DNA of 29,725 nucleotides from NCBI RefSeq assembly GCF_041814905.1, contig NZ_JBGXYA010000039.1:1-29725 (forward strand), in the 5' to 3' direction. The notes below the pieces were generated by a model. The model had not been told where the DNA came from and searched no databases. It saw only the letters and a program-made list of their open reading frames with translations. The first letter of the stretch is position 1. Each line of letters opens with the position of its first letter. A program made the position numbers and the translations under genes. The DNA is from Glaesserella sp041814905. GTDB taxonomy: Bacteria; Pseudomonadota; Gammaproteobacteria; Enterobacterales; Pasteurellaceae. This document shows, in pieces, positions 19,726-28,483 of this stretch.

Positions 19726-20586
19726 ATGGAATTAATCATAATCAGCGGCCGCTCAGGCTCCGGAAAATCTGTTGCTTTACGGGCTTTAGAAGACGTAGGT
19801 TATTATTGCGTTGATAATATTCCATTACCTCTTATTCCTCAGCTTGCCGAATTTTTGGCGACATCAGACAGATCGGCTGTTGTCAGTTTAGATATTCGTA
19901 ATTTGCCGGAAGACCCGAATGCCTTAGAAGAAATCTTAGCCAAATTACCGCCGGAAATTACGACGAAACTGATTTTTTTAGATTGTGAGCGTAATACTTT
20001 AATTCGTCGCTATAGTGATTCTCGTCGTTTGCACCCTCTATCTAATCGTGATCTCTCCTTGGAAAGTGCAATCGATCACGAAAGCAATTTGCTGGAGCCG
20101 TTGATTCAACAAGCTAACTATATTATCGATACAACACATATTTCATCTCACGAATTGGCAGAAAGTTTGCGGGGGCTATTACACGGTTCGCCGGAAAAAG
20201 AGTTGAAAATTATCGTGGAATCTTTTGGTTTCAAATATGGTGTACCTGCAGATGCCGATTATGTTTTTGATGTGCGTTTTTTACCAAACCCTCATTGGAA
20301 TCCGGATCTTCGACCGATGACAGGATTGGAACAACCGGTCATTGAATTTTTAGAGCGTCAAACCGAAGTGCATAATTTTATTTATCATACTCGTACTTAT
20401 TTGGAAATGTGGTTACCCGCATTAGAAAAAAACAATCGTAGCTATTTAACAATAGCTATCGGTTGTACCGGAGGTAAGCACCGTTCGGTATTTATTGCGG
20501 AGCAGCTTGGGCAATATTTTGAAAGTCGCGGTAAGAATGTTCAGATAAGACACCGTAGTTTAGAATATCACCACAGAAGTATTTAA
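19726..20586 (+). CDS. rapZ: RNase adapter protein RapZ
   Basis: The 286-aa protein has the N-terminal P-loop GRSGSGKSVALRALEDVGYY and the C-terminal GlcN6P-sensing domain with FGFKYGVPADADYVFDVRFL and the signature GCTGGKHRSVFIAEQL. RapZ delivers GlmZ sRNA to RNase E and so controls GlmS and amino-sugar supply for the cell envelope. A strong AGGGAG ribosome site is present. The stop is one base before ubiI. Confidence 0.96.
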   Translation: MELIIISGRSGSGKSVALRALEDVGYYCVDNIPLPLIPQLAEFLATSDRSAVVSLDIRNLPEDPNALEEILAKLPPEITTKLIFLDCERNTLIRRYSDSRRLHPLSNRDLSLESAIDHESNLLEPLIQQANYIIDTTHISSHELAESLRGLLHGSPEKELKIIVESFGFKYGVPADADYVFDVRFLPNPHWNPDLRPMTGLEQPVIEFLERQTEVHNFIYHTRTYLEMWLPALEKNNRSYLTIAIGCTGGKHRSVFIAEQLGQYFESRGKNVQIRHRSLEYHHRSI

Positions 20587-20587
20587 A

Positions 20588-21772
20588 ATGAAAACAGCAG
20601 ATATTGTAATCATTGGCGGCGGTATGGTGGGATTAGCCTTAGCCGCTTTACTTGAAGAGTGCGATTGCCGTATAAAAATTATTGAAAAATCCGCCCCCAA
20701 TCCTTCCGTCGATCGCCTATCTAATCGTGTCAGTGCGATTAATCACACCAGTCAAAAAATGCTAACTCAAGTGGGAGCTTGGCAACAAATTCCATTAGAT
20801 CGTTTATCTCCCTATGATCAAATGTATGTCTGGGAAAAAGACAGCTTTGCCAAAATCCATTTTGATAACAATGAATCAATGATTAAGCAATTAGGTTTAG
20901 CACAGCTGGGTTTTATCATTGAAAATGAGCAGATCTTGGCTGCGTTATGGAATAAAGTCAGCCATCAAAAAAACGTCGAACTTTTATTGACGGTGCCGAA
21001 TACTTTAGGTATTAGTGAAAATGGTGCATTTCTTACCTTAGCTAACGGTGAAATGCTTTCTACCAAATTGGTCGTTGGTGCGGACGGTGCAAATTCCTGG
21101 GTTCGCCAACATACTAATATTCCTCTGGTTAGCCGAGATTATCAACATACGGCTTTAGTGTGTAATGTCAGAACCGTAGAGCCCCATGCTAAAACCGCTC
21201 GCCAAATCTTCTTGCCGGACAGCATTTTGGCTTTTCTGCCTTTGAATGATCAACATCTTTGCTCGATTGTTTGGTCTTTACCTCCGGAACAAGCTCAAAA
21301 ATTAGTTGTTTGTGATGAAACCCGTTTCCAACAGGCGCTATCCGTTGCTTTTGATAACCAACTGGGTTTATGCGAATTGCAAAGTGAACGGGCAATCTAC
21401 CCGCTTGTTGCCCGCTATGCACGTAATTTTGCCCAACAACGAGTCGCATTGATTGGTGATGCTGCTCATACTATTCATCCGTTAGCAGGGCTGGGAGTCA
21501 ACTTAGGTTTTGCCGATGCGATGACGTTAGCTACTGAAATTAAAACAAATTTAATGCTTGGTAAAGATATTGGCGATTACCGTCACTTACGCCAGTTTGA
21601 ACGTATTCGTAAAGTGGAAGCAGTAAAAATTTTGACAGTGATGGAAGGATTAAAGCAGCTTTTTTCCGGTGATCATCCGTTGAAAAAATTCATTCGAGGT
21701 GTTGGATTAACGGTGACAAATCAGAATAATTTGGTAAAAAAATTGTTAATATCTCAAGCAATGGGGGTTTAA
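20588..21772 (+). CDS. ubiI: FAD-dependent ubiquinone hydroxylase UbiI (VisC)
   Basis: The 394-aa flavoprotein monooxygenase hydroxylates C5 of the ubiquinone ring precursor. The Rossmann FAD motif is DIVIIGGGMVGLALAALLEE, then the NADP/FAD DG motif LVVGADGANSWVRQHTNIPL and the GD motif VALIGDAAHTIHPLAGLGVN. Specific stretches match E. coli UbiI better than UbiF or UbiH as I recall them: YVWEKDSFAKIHFD, LAFLPLNDQHLCSIVWSLPP, FDNQLGLCEL. It follows rapZ by one base, so co-expression is likely. Confidence 0.88.
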   Translation: MKTADIVIIGGGMVGLALAALLEECDCRIKIIEKSAPNPSVDRLSNRVSAINHTSQKMLTQVGAWQQIPLDRLSPYDQMYVWEKDSFAKIHFDNNESMIKQLGLAQLGFIIENEQILAALWNKVSHQKNVELLLTVPNTLGISENGAFLTLANGEMLSTKLVVGADGANSWVRQHTNIPLVSRDYQHTALVCNVRTVEPHAKTARQIFLPDSILAFLPLNDQHLCSIVWSLPPEQAQKLVVCDETRFQQALSVAFDNQLGLCELQSERAIYPLVARYARNFAQQRVALIGDAAHTIHPLAGLGVNLGFADAMTLATEIKTNLMLGKDIGDYRHLRQFERIRKVEAVKILTVMEGLKQLFSGDHPLKKFIRGVGLTVTNQNNLVKKLLISQAMGV

Positions 21773-21863
21773 TTGTCTGTTTTTTGCTCATCCGGGAGCC
21801 TAATCCTAGCCAAAAATGAACAAATTTTTCCTTATGAGGTCCATTAACTGTACAATAAGGTTG

Positions 21864-21890
21864 CCTTACATTTTGTAAGGTTTGTTTTTT
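21864..21890 (+). terminator. terminator after ubiI
   Basis: CCTTACA (21864-21870) pairs with TGTAAGG (21874-21880), followed by TTTGTTTTTT. Confidence 0.75.
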
Positions 21891-21921
21891 CTTCACTCTT
21901 AAATCATTCGAGGATTGTTCA

Positions 21922-22500
21922 ATGAACAAAATGACAAAAATCAGTGCAGCAGCACTATTCGCGATTTTCTTAACTGCATGTGACAAACCGGCTGACAAAC
22001 CGGCAACAGAAGCTCCAAAAGCAGAAACTCCGGCAGCTCAACAATCAGCTCCTGCAGCAGAAGCGCCGAAAACAGAAGCTGCGCCTGTAGCTGCAGATCA
22101 ACAAGGCATTGAAGATTTCAAGAAAATTGTTGAGTGGAACCAAGCCCAAGAACAAACACTGGCTGGTTTCCAAGCTGAACTCCAACAAAAATTAGCAAGC
22201 CAAGATAAAGCACAAATCGAAGAAGCTTTAAAAACCTTTACCAGCAAAGTGGATGAAGTGTTAAAAAGCTTAGATTCGCTTGATATCAAAAATGCGGATG
22301 TAAATGTATTCAAAGCAAAAACCAAAGAAACATTGACACTTTCAAATGAGTTAATTGCAGAATCCGTTAAAGCAATGGCAAATCCAACAGCAACAGACGT
22401 GCAAAAAGTTATTCAAGATAAAACTCAACAGTTAATGCAATCTGGTGCAGAGTTACAAAAACTTCAAGCTGAATTACAACAAAAATTCGGTGGTCAATAA
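21922..22500 (+). CDS. outer-membrane-type lipoprotein, helix-rich
   Basis: The 192-aa product begins with a lipoprotein signal (MNKMTKISAAALFAIFLTAC) whose lipobox LTAC puts the lipidated Cys at residue 20. An A/P/E/T-rich linker of DKPA and EAPK-type repeats spans residues 21-62. The rest (63-192) is helical with Q/K/L heptads, ending in LQAELQQKFGGQ. I do not recognise a specific family. No Asp at +2 other than D21 after the Cys (CDK); in enterics Asp at +2 favours inner-membrane retention, so its location is open. It is monocistronic between two terminators. Confidence 0.85.
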   Translation: MNKMTKISAAALFAIFLTACDKPADKPATEAPKAETPAAQQSAPAAEAPKTEAAPVAADQQGIEDFKKIVEWNQAQEQTLAGFQAELQQKLASQDKAQIEEALKTFTSKVDEVLKSLDSLDIKNADVNVFKAKTKETLTLSNELIAESVKAMANPTATDVQKVIQDKTQQLMQSGAELQKLQAELQQKFGGQ

Positions 22501-22527
22501 TTTCAACTCATAGTTGAGTAGAAATGG

Positions 22528-22555
22528 AAAAGGTTAGTGGAAACACTAACCTTTT
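22528..22555. terminator. bidirectional terminator between lipoprotein gene and menC
   Basis: A perfect 12-bp stem AAAAGGTTAGTG / CACTAACCTTTT with a GAAA tetraloop gives T runs on both strands and serves both convergent genes. Confidence 0.9.
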
Positions 22556-22559
22556 GTCT

Positions 22560-23537
22560 TTATAGCACTAATTCTGTAATAAACGGGCTATTTAAATCAG
22601 CAAGCGGCAATATCGAGCCTTGCCAAGGGCGTAGCAGCTGAAATTGCATCAAGTCTAAAGTATCTAATCCCGGTACGGTGTTCGGTGTATATTGCTGTGC
22701 CAAACGAGCGAGTTGGGTTAAGCCTAAACTGGATTCAATACTTGAACTAATGACTGCAATGATTCCCAGCGATTGTGCCTGTTTTATCAATCCGACACAT
22801 TTTTCGATCGAACCGATTAAAGTTGGTTTAATCACGATTGCTGTCAGGTAGGGCTCTTTTTGTAGAACGAATCCCGTATCTCTTACCGTTTCATCCCATG
22901 CAATAGCGATTTGTTGTTCTTGTGCAAATTGGCGCGATAACTCAGGTGTTTTACAAGGTTCTTCAATAAATTGAATACGACTTCGATGTTCGGGTTTAAT
23001 TTTTGAGGTAAATAATGCTGCTTTTTCCGTTGTCCATGCACGATTGGCATCTAAACGTAATTTTAATTCGGGAATGGCGTCTAAAAACATATCGGCAATT
23101 AATCCGTCACGATTGGCTTCGTATAGCCCGACCTTAATTTTGGCGACTTTTTCTCCTTCAATCTGATTCAGTTTTTGGTAAAGCTCATCAGGATCACCAT
23201 AGCAGAGGGGGGCCGCTTGATAGTTGGCCTCCTTACCTAATTGGTGAGCTATTTCTGCCAATGCGCAGCTTATGCCAAAAGCAACGGAAGGTGCGTAGTT
23301 ATCAAGGCAAACGGCTTGTTGAGTGAGCCATTTCGTGAGCCAATCTCGGGTTTGCTGTTCTGCGCAGTTTAAATCTTCTAAGCTGAATTCAGGTAGCGGA
23401 GCAATTTCTCCCCAGCCATGTTGTTCGTTTTCAATTAAATGGATAATCAAACCTTCACGTTGTTTTAAACGTCGGTTACGCAAAATGACACCGGTTTCAA
23501 CCGGTAATGTATAGCGATAGAGTTTTGCTTGGCGCAT
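22560..23537 (-). CDS. menC: o-succinylbenzoate synthase
   Basis: This 325-aa enolase-superfamily enzyme dehydrates SHCHC to o-succinylbenzoate in menaquinone synthesis. Catalytic features are the Lys of KIKVGLYE, the metal ligands in LRLDANRAWT, IEEPCKTPE and AWDETVRD, and the second Lys in IVIKPTLIGS. SSSIESSLGL closes the barrel. It starts 9 bp after the yheS stop and so is probably co-transcribed with it. Confidence 0.93.
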   Translation of the reverse strand: MRQAKLYRYTLPVETGVILRNRRLKQREGLIIHLIENEQHGWGEIAPLPEFSLEDLNCAEQQTRDWLTKWLTQQAVCLDNYAPSVAFGISCALAEIAHQLGKEANYQAAPLCYGDPDELYQKLNQIEGEKVAKIKVGLYEANRDGLIADMFLDAIPELKLRLDANRAWTTEKAALFTSKIKPEHRSRIQFIEEPCKTPELSRQFAQEQQIAIAWDETVRDTGFVLQKEPYLTAIVIKPTLIGSIEKCVGLIKQAQSLGIIAVISSSIESSLGLTQLARLAQQYTPNTVPGLDTLDLMQFQLLRPWQGSILPLADLNSPFITELVL

Positions 23538-23546
23538 CGATCGTTC

Positions 23547-25457
23547 CTAGTTAAGTAAATGATCTAATTCTTCTTGGACCATCATCCATTCGGTTTCAAT
23601 TTCTTCTAACTGTTTTTTAGTTGAGATCTGTTTGGCAAGTGTATCAGCGAGTTTCGCCTTGTTTTCGGCATCATAAATTTCCGGAGAGGAAAGCTCCGCT
23701 TCGAATGCGTTTAAACAAGCGGTGAGTTTTTCCAGATCTTTTTCCAATTGTGCGGATTTCTTGCGTAAAGGTGCCGCTTGCTGACGTAATTCGGCTTCAA
23801 GGCGCTTTTGTTCTTTTCGGTTTGCCGCACTGTTTTCTTGATTACAAGCGGTCGGATTCTCCGTTTTTTTTGCAAATTCGATCCGATTATTTAATTCATT
23901 CAACCATTTCTGGTAATCCTCTAAATCACCGTTGAATTCATCGACTTGCCCATCATGAACTAAATAGAACTCATTGACGGTGGTTCTCAGTAAATGACGA
24001 TCGTGCGAGACAATAACCAATGAGCCTTCATATTGTGTTAATGCTTCCGTTAAGGCTTGGCGCATATCTAAATCCAGATGGTTGGTCGGTTCGTCCAATA
24101 GAAGTAAATTCGGGCGTTGCCACACAATTAATGCCAAGACTAAACGTGCTTTTTCCCCTCCCGAGAAAGCGTTCACTGCTTGCTTCACTTTGTCGCCGTG
24201 AAATGCGAAACCACCCAAATAGTTACGTAATTCTTGTTCGGTTTTTTCCGGAGCAAGACGCGCCAAATGCCATAAAGCGCTTTCATCGGCACGTAATGTA
24301 TCTAATTGATGTTGAGCGAAATAACCAAGCTGTACGCCTTTGGCTAATTGAATATACCCCGATTGCGGTGTGAGTTCTCCTGCCAGTAGTTTGATTAAGG
24401 TGGATTTCCCTGCTCCGTTTTTGCCTAATAAACCGATACGCGAGCCGGGCACTAAGTTAAGCTTAACGGACTGTAAAACGAATTTTTCGTCGTAACCGGC
24501 ACTCACCTTTTCCATTGAAAGTAATGGATTAGGTAAAGAAAGCGGTTCACGAAATTCAAAGGAAAACGGACTGTCGACATAAGCCGGTGCGATTAACTCC
24601 ATTTTTTCCAGTGCTTTTACTCGACTTTGAGCTTGTTTGGCTTTGGTTGCTTTAGCTTTAAAACGGTCGATAAATTTCTGTAAATGCGCAATTTTTTGTT
24701 GTTGCTGTTGAAACTCCGCATTTTGCTGTATCAATTTGGTTGCCCGCTGAATTTCAAAAGAAGAGTAGTTGCCGGTATAATCAAACAGTTTTTGTTGTTC
24801 AATATGAATCACACGATCGATAATCGGATCGAGAAAGTCACGGTCGTGAGAAATCAGTAGCAAAGTGCCGCGATATTGACTTAACCAACGTTCTAACCAA
24901 ATGACCGCATCCAAATCTAAATGATTGGTCGGTTCATCAAGTAATAACAGATCTGAACGGCAAATTAACGCTTGAGCGAGATTAAGCCGCATACGCCAAC
25001 CACCGGAAAAAGATTTTACCGGTAGATTTAGTTGTTCGGCGCTAAAGCCCAGACCGTCCAATAAAGTTGAAGCACGAGCTTGAATCGTCCAAGCATCAAT
25101 CGTGTCCAATTGAGCGTGCAGCGTTGCAATTAAATGACCATTATTTTGGGCATTCGCTTCATCAAGCTGCCGAATAAGAGATGTGTATTCGCGGTCACCC
25201 TGAATCACATATTGAAGGGCGGATATTTCAAGTGCAGGCGTTTCCTGATTTACCCAAGAAATTGACCAATTTGCCGGATACTTTGCTTCACCGCTTTCTG
25301 CAAAAAGCTCACCTTTTAGTAATGAAAACAGAGAGGACTTGCCGCAACCGTTTTTACCGACAAGCCCGATTTTTTGCCCGGTATGAATCGTGGCGTTGGC
25401 CTGTTCAAGTAATAACGTATGTCCGCGTTTTAAAGTTAAATCTGTTAAAAAAATCAT
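23547..25457 (-). CDS. yheS: ABC-F translation factor YheS
   Basis: The 636-aa protein has two ABC domains and no membrane part: Walker A GKNGCGKSS and GKNGAGKST, signatures FSGGWRMRLNLAQAL and FSGGEKARLVLALI, and two Walker B LLLDEPTNHLDLD motifs. The P-site tRNA-interaction motif linker lies between the domains. Near identity to E. coli YheS in WVNQETPAL, YTGNYSSFE and KATKAKQAQSR makes the assignment firm. The charged C-terminal linker (residues 525-636) contains two uptake cores (23715, 23844), one of them in the least conserved part. ABC-F proteins rescue stalled ribosomes. Confidence 0.95.
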   Translation of the reverse strand: MIFLTDLTLKRGHTLLLEQANATIHTGQKIGLVGKNGCGKSSLFSLLKGELFAESGEAKYPANWSISWVNQETPALEISALQYVIQGDREYTSLIRQLDEANAQNNGHLIATLHAQLDTIDAWTIQARASTLLDGLGFSAEQLNLPVKSFSGGWRMRLNLAQALICRSDLLLLDEPTNHLDLDAVIWLERWLSQYRGTLLLISHDRDFLDPIIDRVIHIEQQKLFDYTGNYSSFEIQRATKLIQQNAEFQQQQQKIAHLQKFIDRFKAKATKAKQAQSRVKALEKMELIAPAYVDSPFSFEFREPLSLPNPLLSMEKVSAGYDEKFVLQSVKLNLVPGSRIGLLGKNGAGKSTLIKLLAGELTPQSGYIQLAKGVQLGYFAQHQLDTLRADESALWHLARLAPEKTEQELRNYLGGFAFHGDKVKQAVNAFSGGEKARLVLALIVWQRPNLLLLDEPTNHLDLDMRQALTEALTQYEGSLVIVSHDRHLLRTTVNEFYLVHDGQVDEFNGDLEDYQKWLNELNNRIEFAKKTENPTACNQENSAANRKEQKRLEAELRQQAAPLRKKSAQLEKDLEKLTACLNAFEAELSSPEIYDAENKAKLADTLAKQISTKKQLEEIETEWMMVQEELDHLLN

Positions 25458-25537
25458 TGAAATTTAAATAAGTTATTTGGTTTTAAGGTTAAATTGTTGC
25501 ACAATAACAATTATTTTTTAATAAAGGAAAAATCTTT

Positions 25538-26167
25538 ATGTTTGATTCATTGGTTGTGCAATTTGTTGTACTTTGGGCGGTTATTGACCCAATCGGCTCC
25601 ATTCCGGTTTATTTGGCAAAAACGGTAGGTTTGTCACCGGATGATCGTCGTAAAATTGCACGCAATGCAATTCTCATTTCCGCAGGGATTTTACTCTTTT
25701 TCTTAGTTGTCGGACAGTGGTTACTTGAAGCGATGCAAATACCGCTCTCTGCTTTCCAAATTGCCGGTGGTTTAGTGTTATTGCTCTTTGCATTGTCGAT
25801 GATTTTCGGCGAGAGTAAACCGGATCAAGAAATCAAAATGAAAAGTAACCTACACGAATTAGCGGTATATCCGCTAGCCGTTCCGTCTATTGCATCACCG
25901 GGAGCGATGATGGCGGTAGTATTATTAACGGACAATCATCGTTATAGCTTTGGAGATCAAGTAATTACGACCTGCATTATGTTATCGGTATTAATTATTA
26001 CTTATTTACTATTCCTGATTGCAAATAGAATCCAACATTATATCGGCAATGCCGGTGCGGCAATTATTAGCCGGGTAATGGGGTTAATTCTTTCTGCAGT
26101 CGCAATTAACAATATTCTTTTAGGCTTGCGAGATTTCATTTCTCAAACTGCACCTAGCGTGAATTAA
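25538..26167 (+). CDS. MarC-family integral membrane protein
   Basis: This 209-aa protein has six predicted membrane segments (about residues 5-27, 40-62, 70-90, 110-130, 140-165, 180-200) and the family pattern DPIGSIPVYLAKT near the start and PLAVPSIASPGAMMAVVLL in the middle. MarC/YhgN proteins have been proposed as amino-acid transporters or have no settled role; MarC itself is not a drug-resistance determinant. Ribosome site AAAGGAAAA. It is divergent from yheS and ends in its own terminator. Confidence 0.85.
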   Translation: MFDSLVVQFVVLWAVIDPIGSIPVYLAKTVGLSPDDRRKIARNAILISAGILLFFLVVGQWLLEAMQIPLSAFQIAGGLVLLLFALSMIFGESKPDQEIKMKSNLHELAVYPLAVPSIASPGAMMAVVLLTDNHRYSFGDQVITTCIMLSVLIITYLLFLIANRIQHYIGNAGAAIISRVMGLILSAVAINNILLGLRDFISQTAPSVN

Positions 26168-26175
26168 TGTCTATT

Positions 26176-26208
26176 CCACTCTTATTATGAATAATAAGAG
26201 TGGTTTTT
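26176..26208 (+). terminator. terminator of the MarC-family gene
   Basis: CCACTCTTATT (26176-26186) pairs with AATAAGAGTGG (26193-26203), then TTTTTA. It overlaps the in-frame ATG at 26187, which therefore is unlikely to be the moeA start. Confidence 0.9.
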
Positions 26209-26225
26209 ATTTATCAGGAAAAGTC

Positions 26226-27455
26226 ATGTCTTTACTTACCTTATCTCAAGCTCTTGACAATTTGCTTCAGCGTCTACCTCAACCGACTCAATCCGAACAA
26301 ATTAATATCAACCAAGTGGCAAACCGTATCTTAGCAACGGATATTTTTTCACCTATCAATGTGCCGGGATTTGATAATTCGGCAATGGACGGTTATGCGG
26401 TACGATTAGAGGCGTTGCAACATCACAATACTTTAATTGTAGCCGGAAAGTCCTTTGCCGGCAGTCCGTTTGAAGGAAATATACCTCCGGGGAGCTGTGT
26501 ACGTATTATGACCGGAGCTAAAGTGCCTGCAAATGCGGACGCGGTAATTATGCAAGAAAATGCTGTGGTAAATGAAGACGGTAGTGTGACTTTTAATACT
26601 ATACCGAAAGTCGGCGAAAATATTCGCTATATTGGCGAAGATGTTAAACAAGGGACATTGATACTTAAAAAAGGCAGTTTACTGAATGTGACCACTTTGC
26701 CTTTATTAGCTTCTCTAGGTATTGCTGAAGTTGCCGTTTATCCTCGTTTGAAAGTGGCGATCCTCTCAACGGGAGATGAATTAATGACGGTGGGTGAACC
26801 GCTGGCAGAAGGTCAGATTTATGATACTAACCGTTTTGCCGTACGCCTGATGTTAGAAAAATATCATTGTGAAATAATTGATTACGGTATTTTACCGGAC
26901 GATCCTGTCATTTTTGAACAGACCTTCACTCAAGCACAGCAAAATGCCGATGTATTAATTACCAGCGGCGGCGTTTCCGTCGGCGAAGCCGATTTTACCA
27001 AAGATGTTTTGGCAAAATTGGGTGAAATCGGTTTTTGGAAAATTGCAATGAAGCCGGGCAAACCTTTCGCCTTTGGTAAATTACAAAAGGCGTGGTTCTT
27101 CGGTTTACCGGGTAATCCGGTATCGGCATTGGTGACTTTCTATCAATTAGTACAACCGGCGCTAATGAAGCTCAGTGGAGTTTCACCAGATAAAATTGCA
27201 AATTTTTCGCCAAAACTGACCGCTTGTACGACGGTTAAACTAAAAAAAGCGGTAGGTCGCCAAGATTTTCAACGTGGATTTTTCTATGAAAGCGATCAAG
27301 GTCAGTTAATGGTGGAACCCGTTGGAACACAAGGTTCGCATATTTTCAGTGCTTTTAATGAAAGTAACTGTTTTATTGTCCTTGAGCAAGAACGCGGTAA
27401 TGTGGAAGCGGGTGAACAAGTTGCAATTCAACCGTTTAACAGCTTGTTAAAATAA
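26226..27455 (+). CDS. moeA: molybdopterin molybdenumtransferase MoeA
   Basis: The 409-aa enzyme inserts molybdate into adenylated molybdopterin. Motifs: GFDNSAMDGYAVR (domain III), PPGSCVRIMTGAKVPANADAVIMQE, IGEDVKQGTLILKKGS, then the MogA-like fold AILSTGDELM, YDTNRFAV, ITSGGVSVGEADFTK and KPGKPFAFGKL, FFGLPGNPVS. The start at 26226 (MSLLTLSQALDNLL) has ribosome site AGGAAAA and matches the usual N-terminus; a start at 26187 would lie in the preceding terminator. An uptake core sits at 27219-27227 inside the gene. It precedes moeB by 10 bp. Confidence 0.95.
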   Translation: MSLLTLSQALDNLLQRLPQPTQSEQININQVANRILATDIFSPINVPGFDNSAMDGYAVRLEALQHHNTLIVAGKSFAGSPFEGNIPPGSCVRIMTGAKVPANADAVIMQENAVVNEDGSVTFNTIPKVGENIRYIGEDVKQGTLILKKGSLLNVTTLPLLASLGIAEVAVYPRLKVAILSTGDELMTVGEPLAEGQIYDTNRFAVRLMLEKYHCEIIDYGILPDDPVIFEQTFTQAQQNADVLITSGGVSVGEADFTKDVLAKLGEIGFWKIAMKPGKPFAFGKLQKAWFFGLPGNPVSALVTFYQLVQPALMKLSGVSPDKIANFSPKLTACTTVKLKKAVGRQDFQRGFFYESDQGQLMVEPVGTQGSHIFSAFNESNCFIVLEQERGNVEAGEQVAIQPFNSLLK

Positions 27456-27465
27456 GTTGAGAAAT

Positions 27466-28209
27466 ATGGAATTAACCGATCACGAAATGTTGCGTTATAA
27501 CCGTCAGATCATCTTAAAAAGTATTGATTTTGATGGGCAAGAAAAGTTAAAAACCAGCCGTGTGTTGATTATCGGGCTTGGCGGATTGGGCTGTGCAGCC
27601 AGCCAATATTTAGCTGCGGGCGGAGTAGGGCATCTTACACTGGTTGATTTTGACTCCATATCATTACCCAATTTACAGCGCCAAATTCTCTATACCGATG
27701 CTGATATCGGTCAGCCGAAAGTCGAATCTGCCAAAATGCGATTGACGCAGTTAAATCCGAATATTGAGATTGAAACAATCAACAAATTGCTCAACGACAG
27801 CGAGTGGGGCGCACTGATTCCTCATTATGATTTAGTGTTGGACTGCACCGATAACGTCGATATTCGTAATCAGCTTAACACTCTCTGTTTTACACATAAA
27901 ATTCCCCTAATTTCCGGCGCTGCGATTCGTTTTGAAGGGCAAGTTTGTGTTTTTACTTATCAGCCGGGGCAACCGTGCTATCAATGTTTAAGCAAATTAT
28001 TTGGGCAAAATGTATTGAGTTGCGTTGAAGCAGGCGTTATTTCACCGATTGTGGGTGTAGTCGGCAGTTTACAAGCCTTAGAAAGTATAAAATTACTGCT
28101 GAATATTGGCAAAAGCTTGTCAGACCAACTCTTCATGATAGATGGGTTATACTTTTCTATCAGAAAAATGCAGATTCCTAAGCAACCCGATTGTCCAGTT
28201 TGCACTTAA
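27466..28209 (+). CDS. moeB: molybdopterin-synthase adenylyltransferase MoeB
   Basis: The 247-aa E1-like enzyme adenylates the C-terminus of MoaD. It shows the nucleotide-binding loop VLIIGLGGLGCAASQYLA, LVDFDSISLPNLQRQILY, DLVLDCTDNVDIRNQLN, and zinc-binding cysteines CYQC and CPVC (C-terminal). The start MELTDHEMLRYNRQI at 27466 fits E. coli MoeB; a TTG at 27457 would add three residues. It forms an operon with moeA. Confidence 0.95.
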   Translation: MELTDHEMLRYNRQIILKSIDFDGQEKLKTSRVLIIGLGGLGCAASQYLAAGGVGHLTLVDFDSISLPNLQRQILYTDADIGQPKVESAKMRLTQLNPNIEIETINKLLNDSEWGALIPHYDLVLDCTDNVDIRNQLNTLCFTHKIPLISGAAIRFEGQVCVFTYQPGQPCYQCLSKLFGQNVLSCVEAGVISPIVGVVGSLQALESIKLLLNIGKSLSDQLFMIDGLYFSIRKMQIPKQPDCPVCT

Positions 28210-28264
28210 TAAATTTAATGAAATTTACAGATTGTTCAAGAAATGCAAAGTTTGGTCTAGTTGT

Positions 28265-28293
28265 TTGACTGCTAAAAAAGTTTAGCATAACAT
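28265..28293 (+). promoter_or_regulatory. promoter of the candidate small RNA
   Basis: TTGACT (28265-28270), a 17-bp spacer and TAACAT (28288-28293) predict a start near 28300. It lies 56 bp after moeB and within a small dyad GCTAAA...TTTAGC (28271-28286). Confidence 0.5.
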
Positions 28294-28471
28294 ACTAACC
28301 AATTCCTCCTGAACTTAAATGTAAAGTTGGTTATAGGAGCTAACGATTTTTTACGTATACTTTTTTTACTTTTGATCTTGTTTTATTTGTCTCCTTTTAT
28401 AAAACAGTGATTCATACCTCCTAGAATTAGATCAAAAGTGTTGCTCTCAGATGTTCTGAGGGCTTTTTTTT
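28294..28471 (+). ncRNA. structured candidate small RNA with exposed CU-rich motifs
   Basis: Between moeB and the AEC permease no ORF is seen, but RNA structure is strong. Hairpin 1 is TAACCAA (28296-28302) / TTGGTTA (28327-28333), with CCTCCT (28305-28310) in its loop. A second, two-part structure has an 11-bp outer stem ACTTTTGATCT (28368-28378) / AGATCAAAAGT (28429-28439) and an 8-bp inner stem TGTTTTAT (28379-28386) / ATAAAACA (28399-28406), with CTCC in the inner loop and CCTCCT (28417-28422) in the internal loop. A terminator follows. CCTCC can pair with Shine-Dalgarno sequences. The exact 5' end is unknown. Confidence 0.5.
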
Positions 28472-28472
28472 T
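28443..28472 (+). terminator. rho-independent terminator of the candidate small RNA
   Basis: GCTCTCAG (28443-28450) pairs with CTGAGGGC (28456-28463) with one G-T pair, followed by nine T. Confidence 0.85.
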
Positions 28473-28483
28473 GCCCGGTTTTC

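Noticed and set aside
26187..26225. Upstream start for moeA
   Set aside because: The ATG lies in the loop/arm of the preceding terminator; the start at 26226 has a ribosome site and the family N-terminus.
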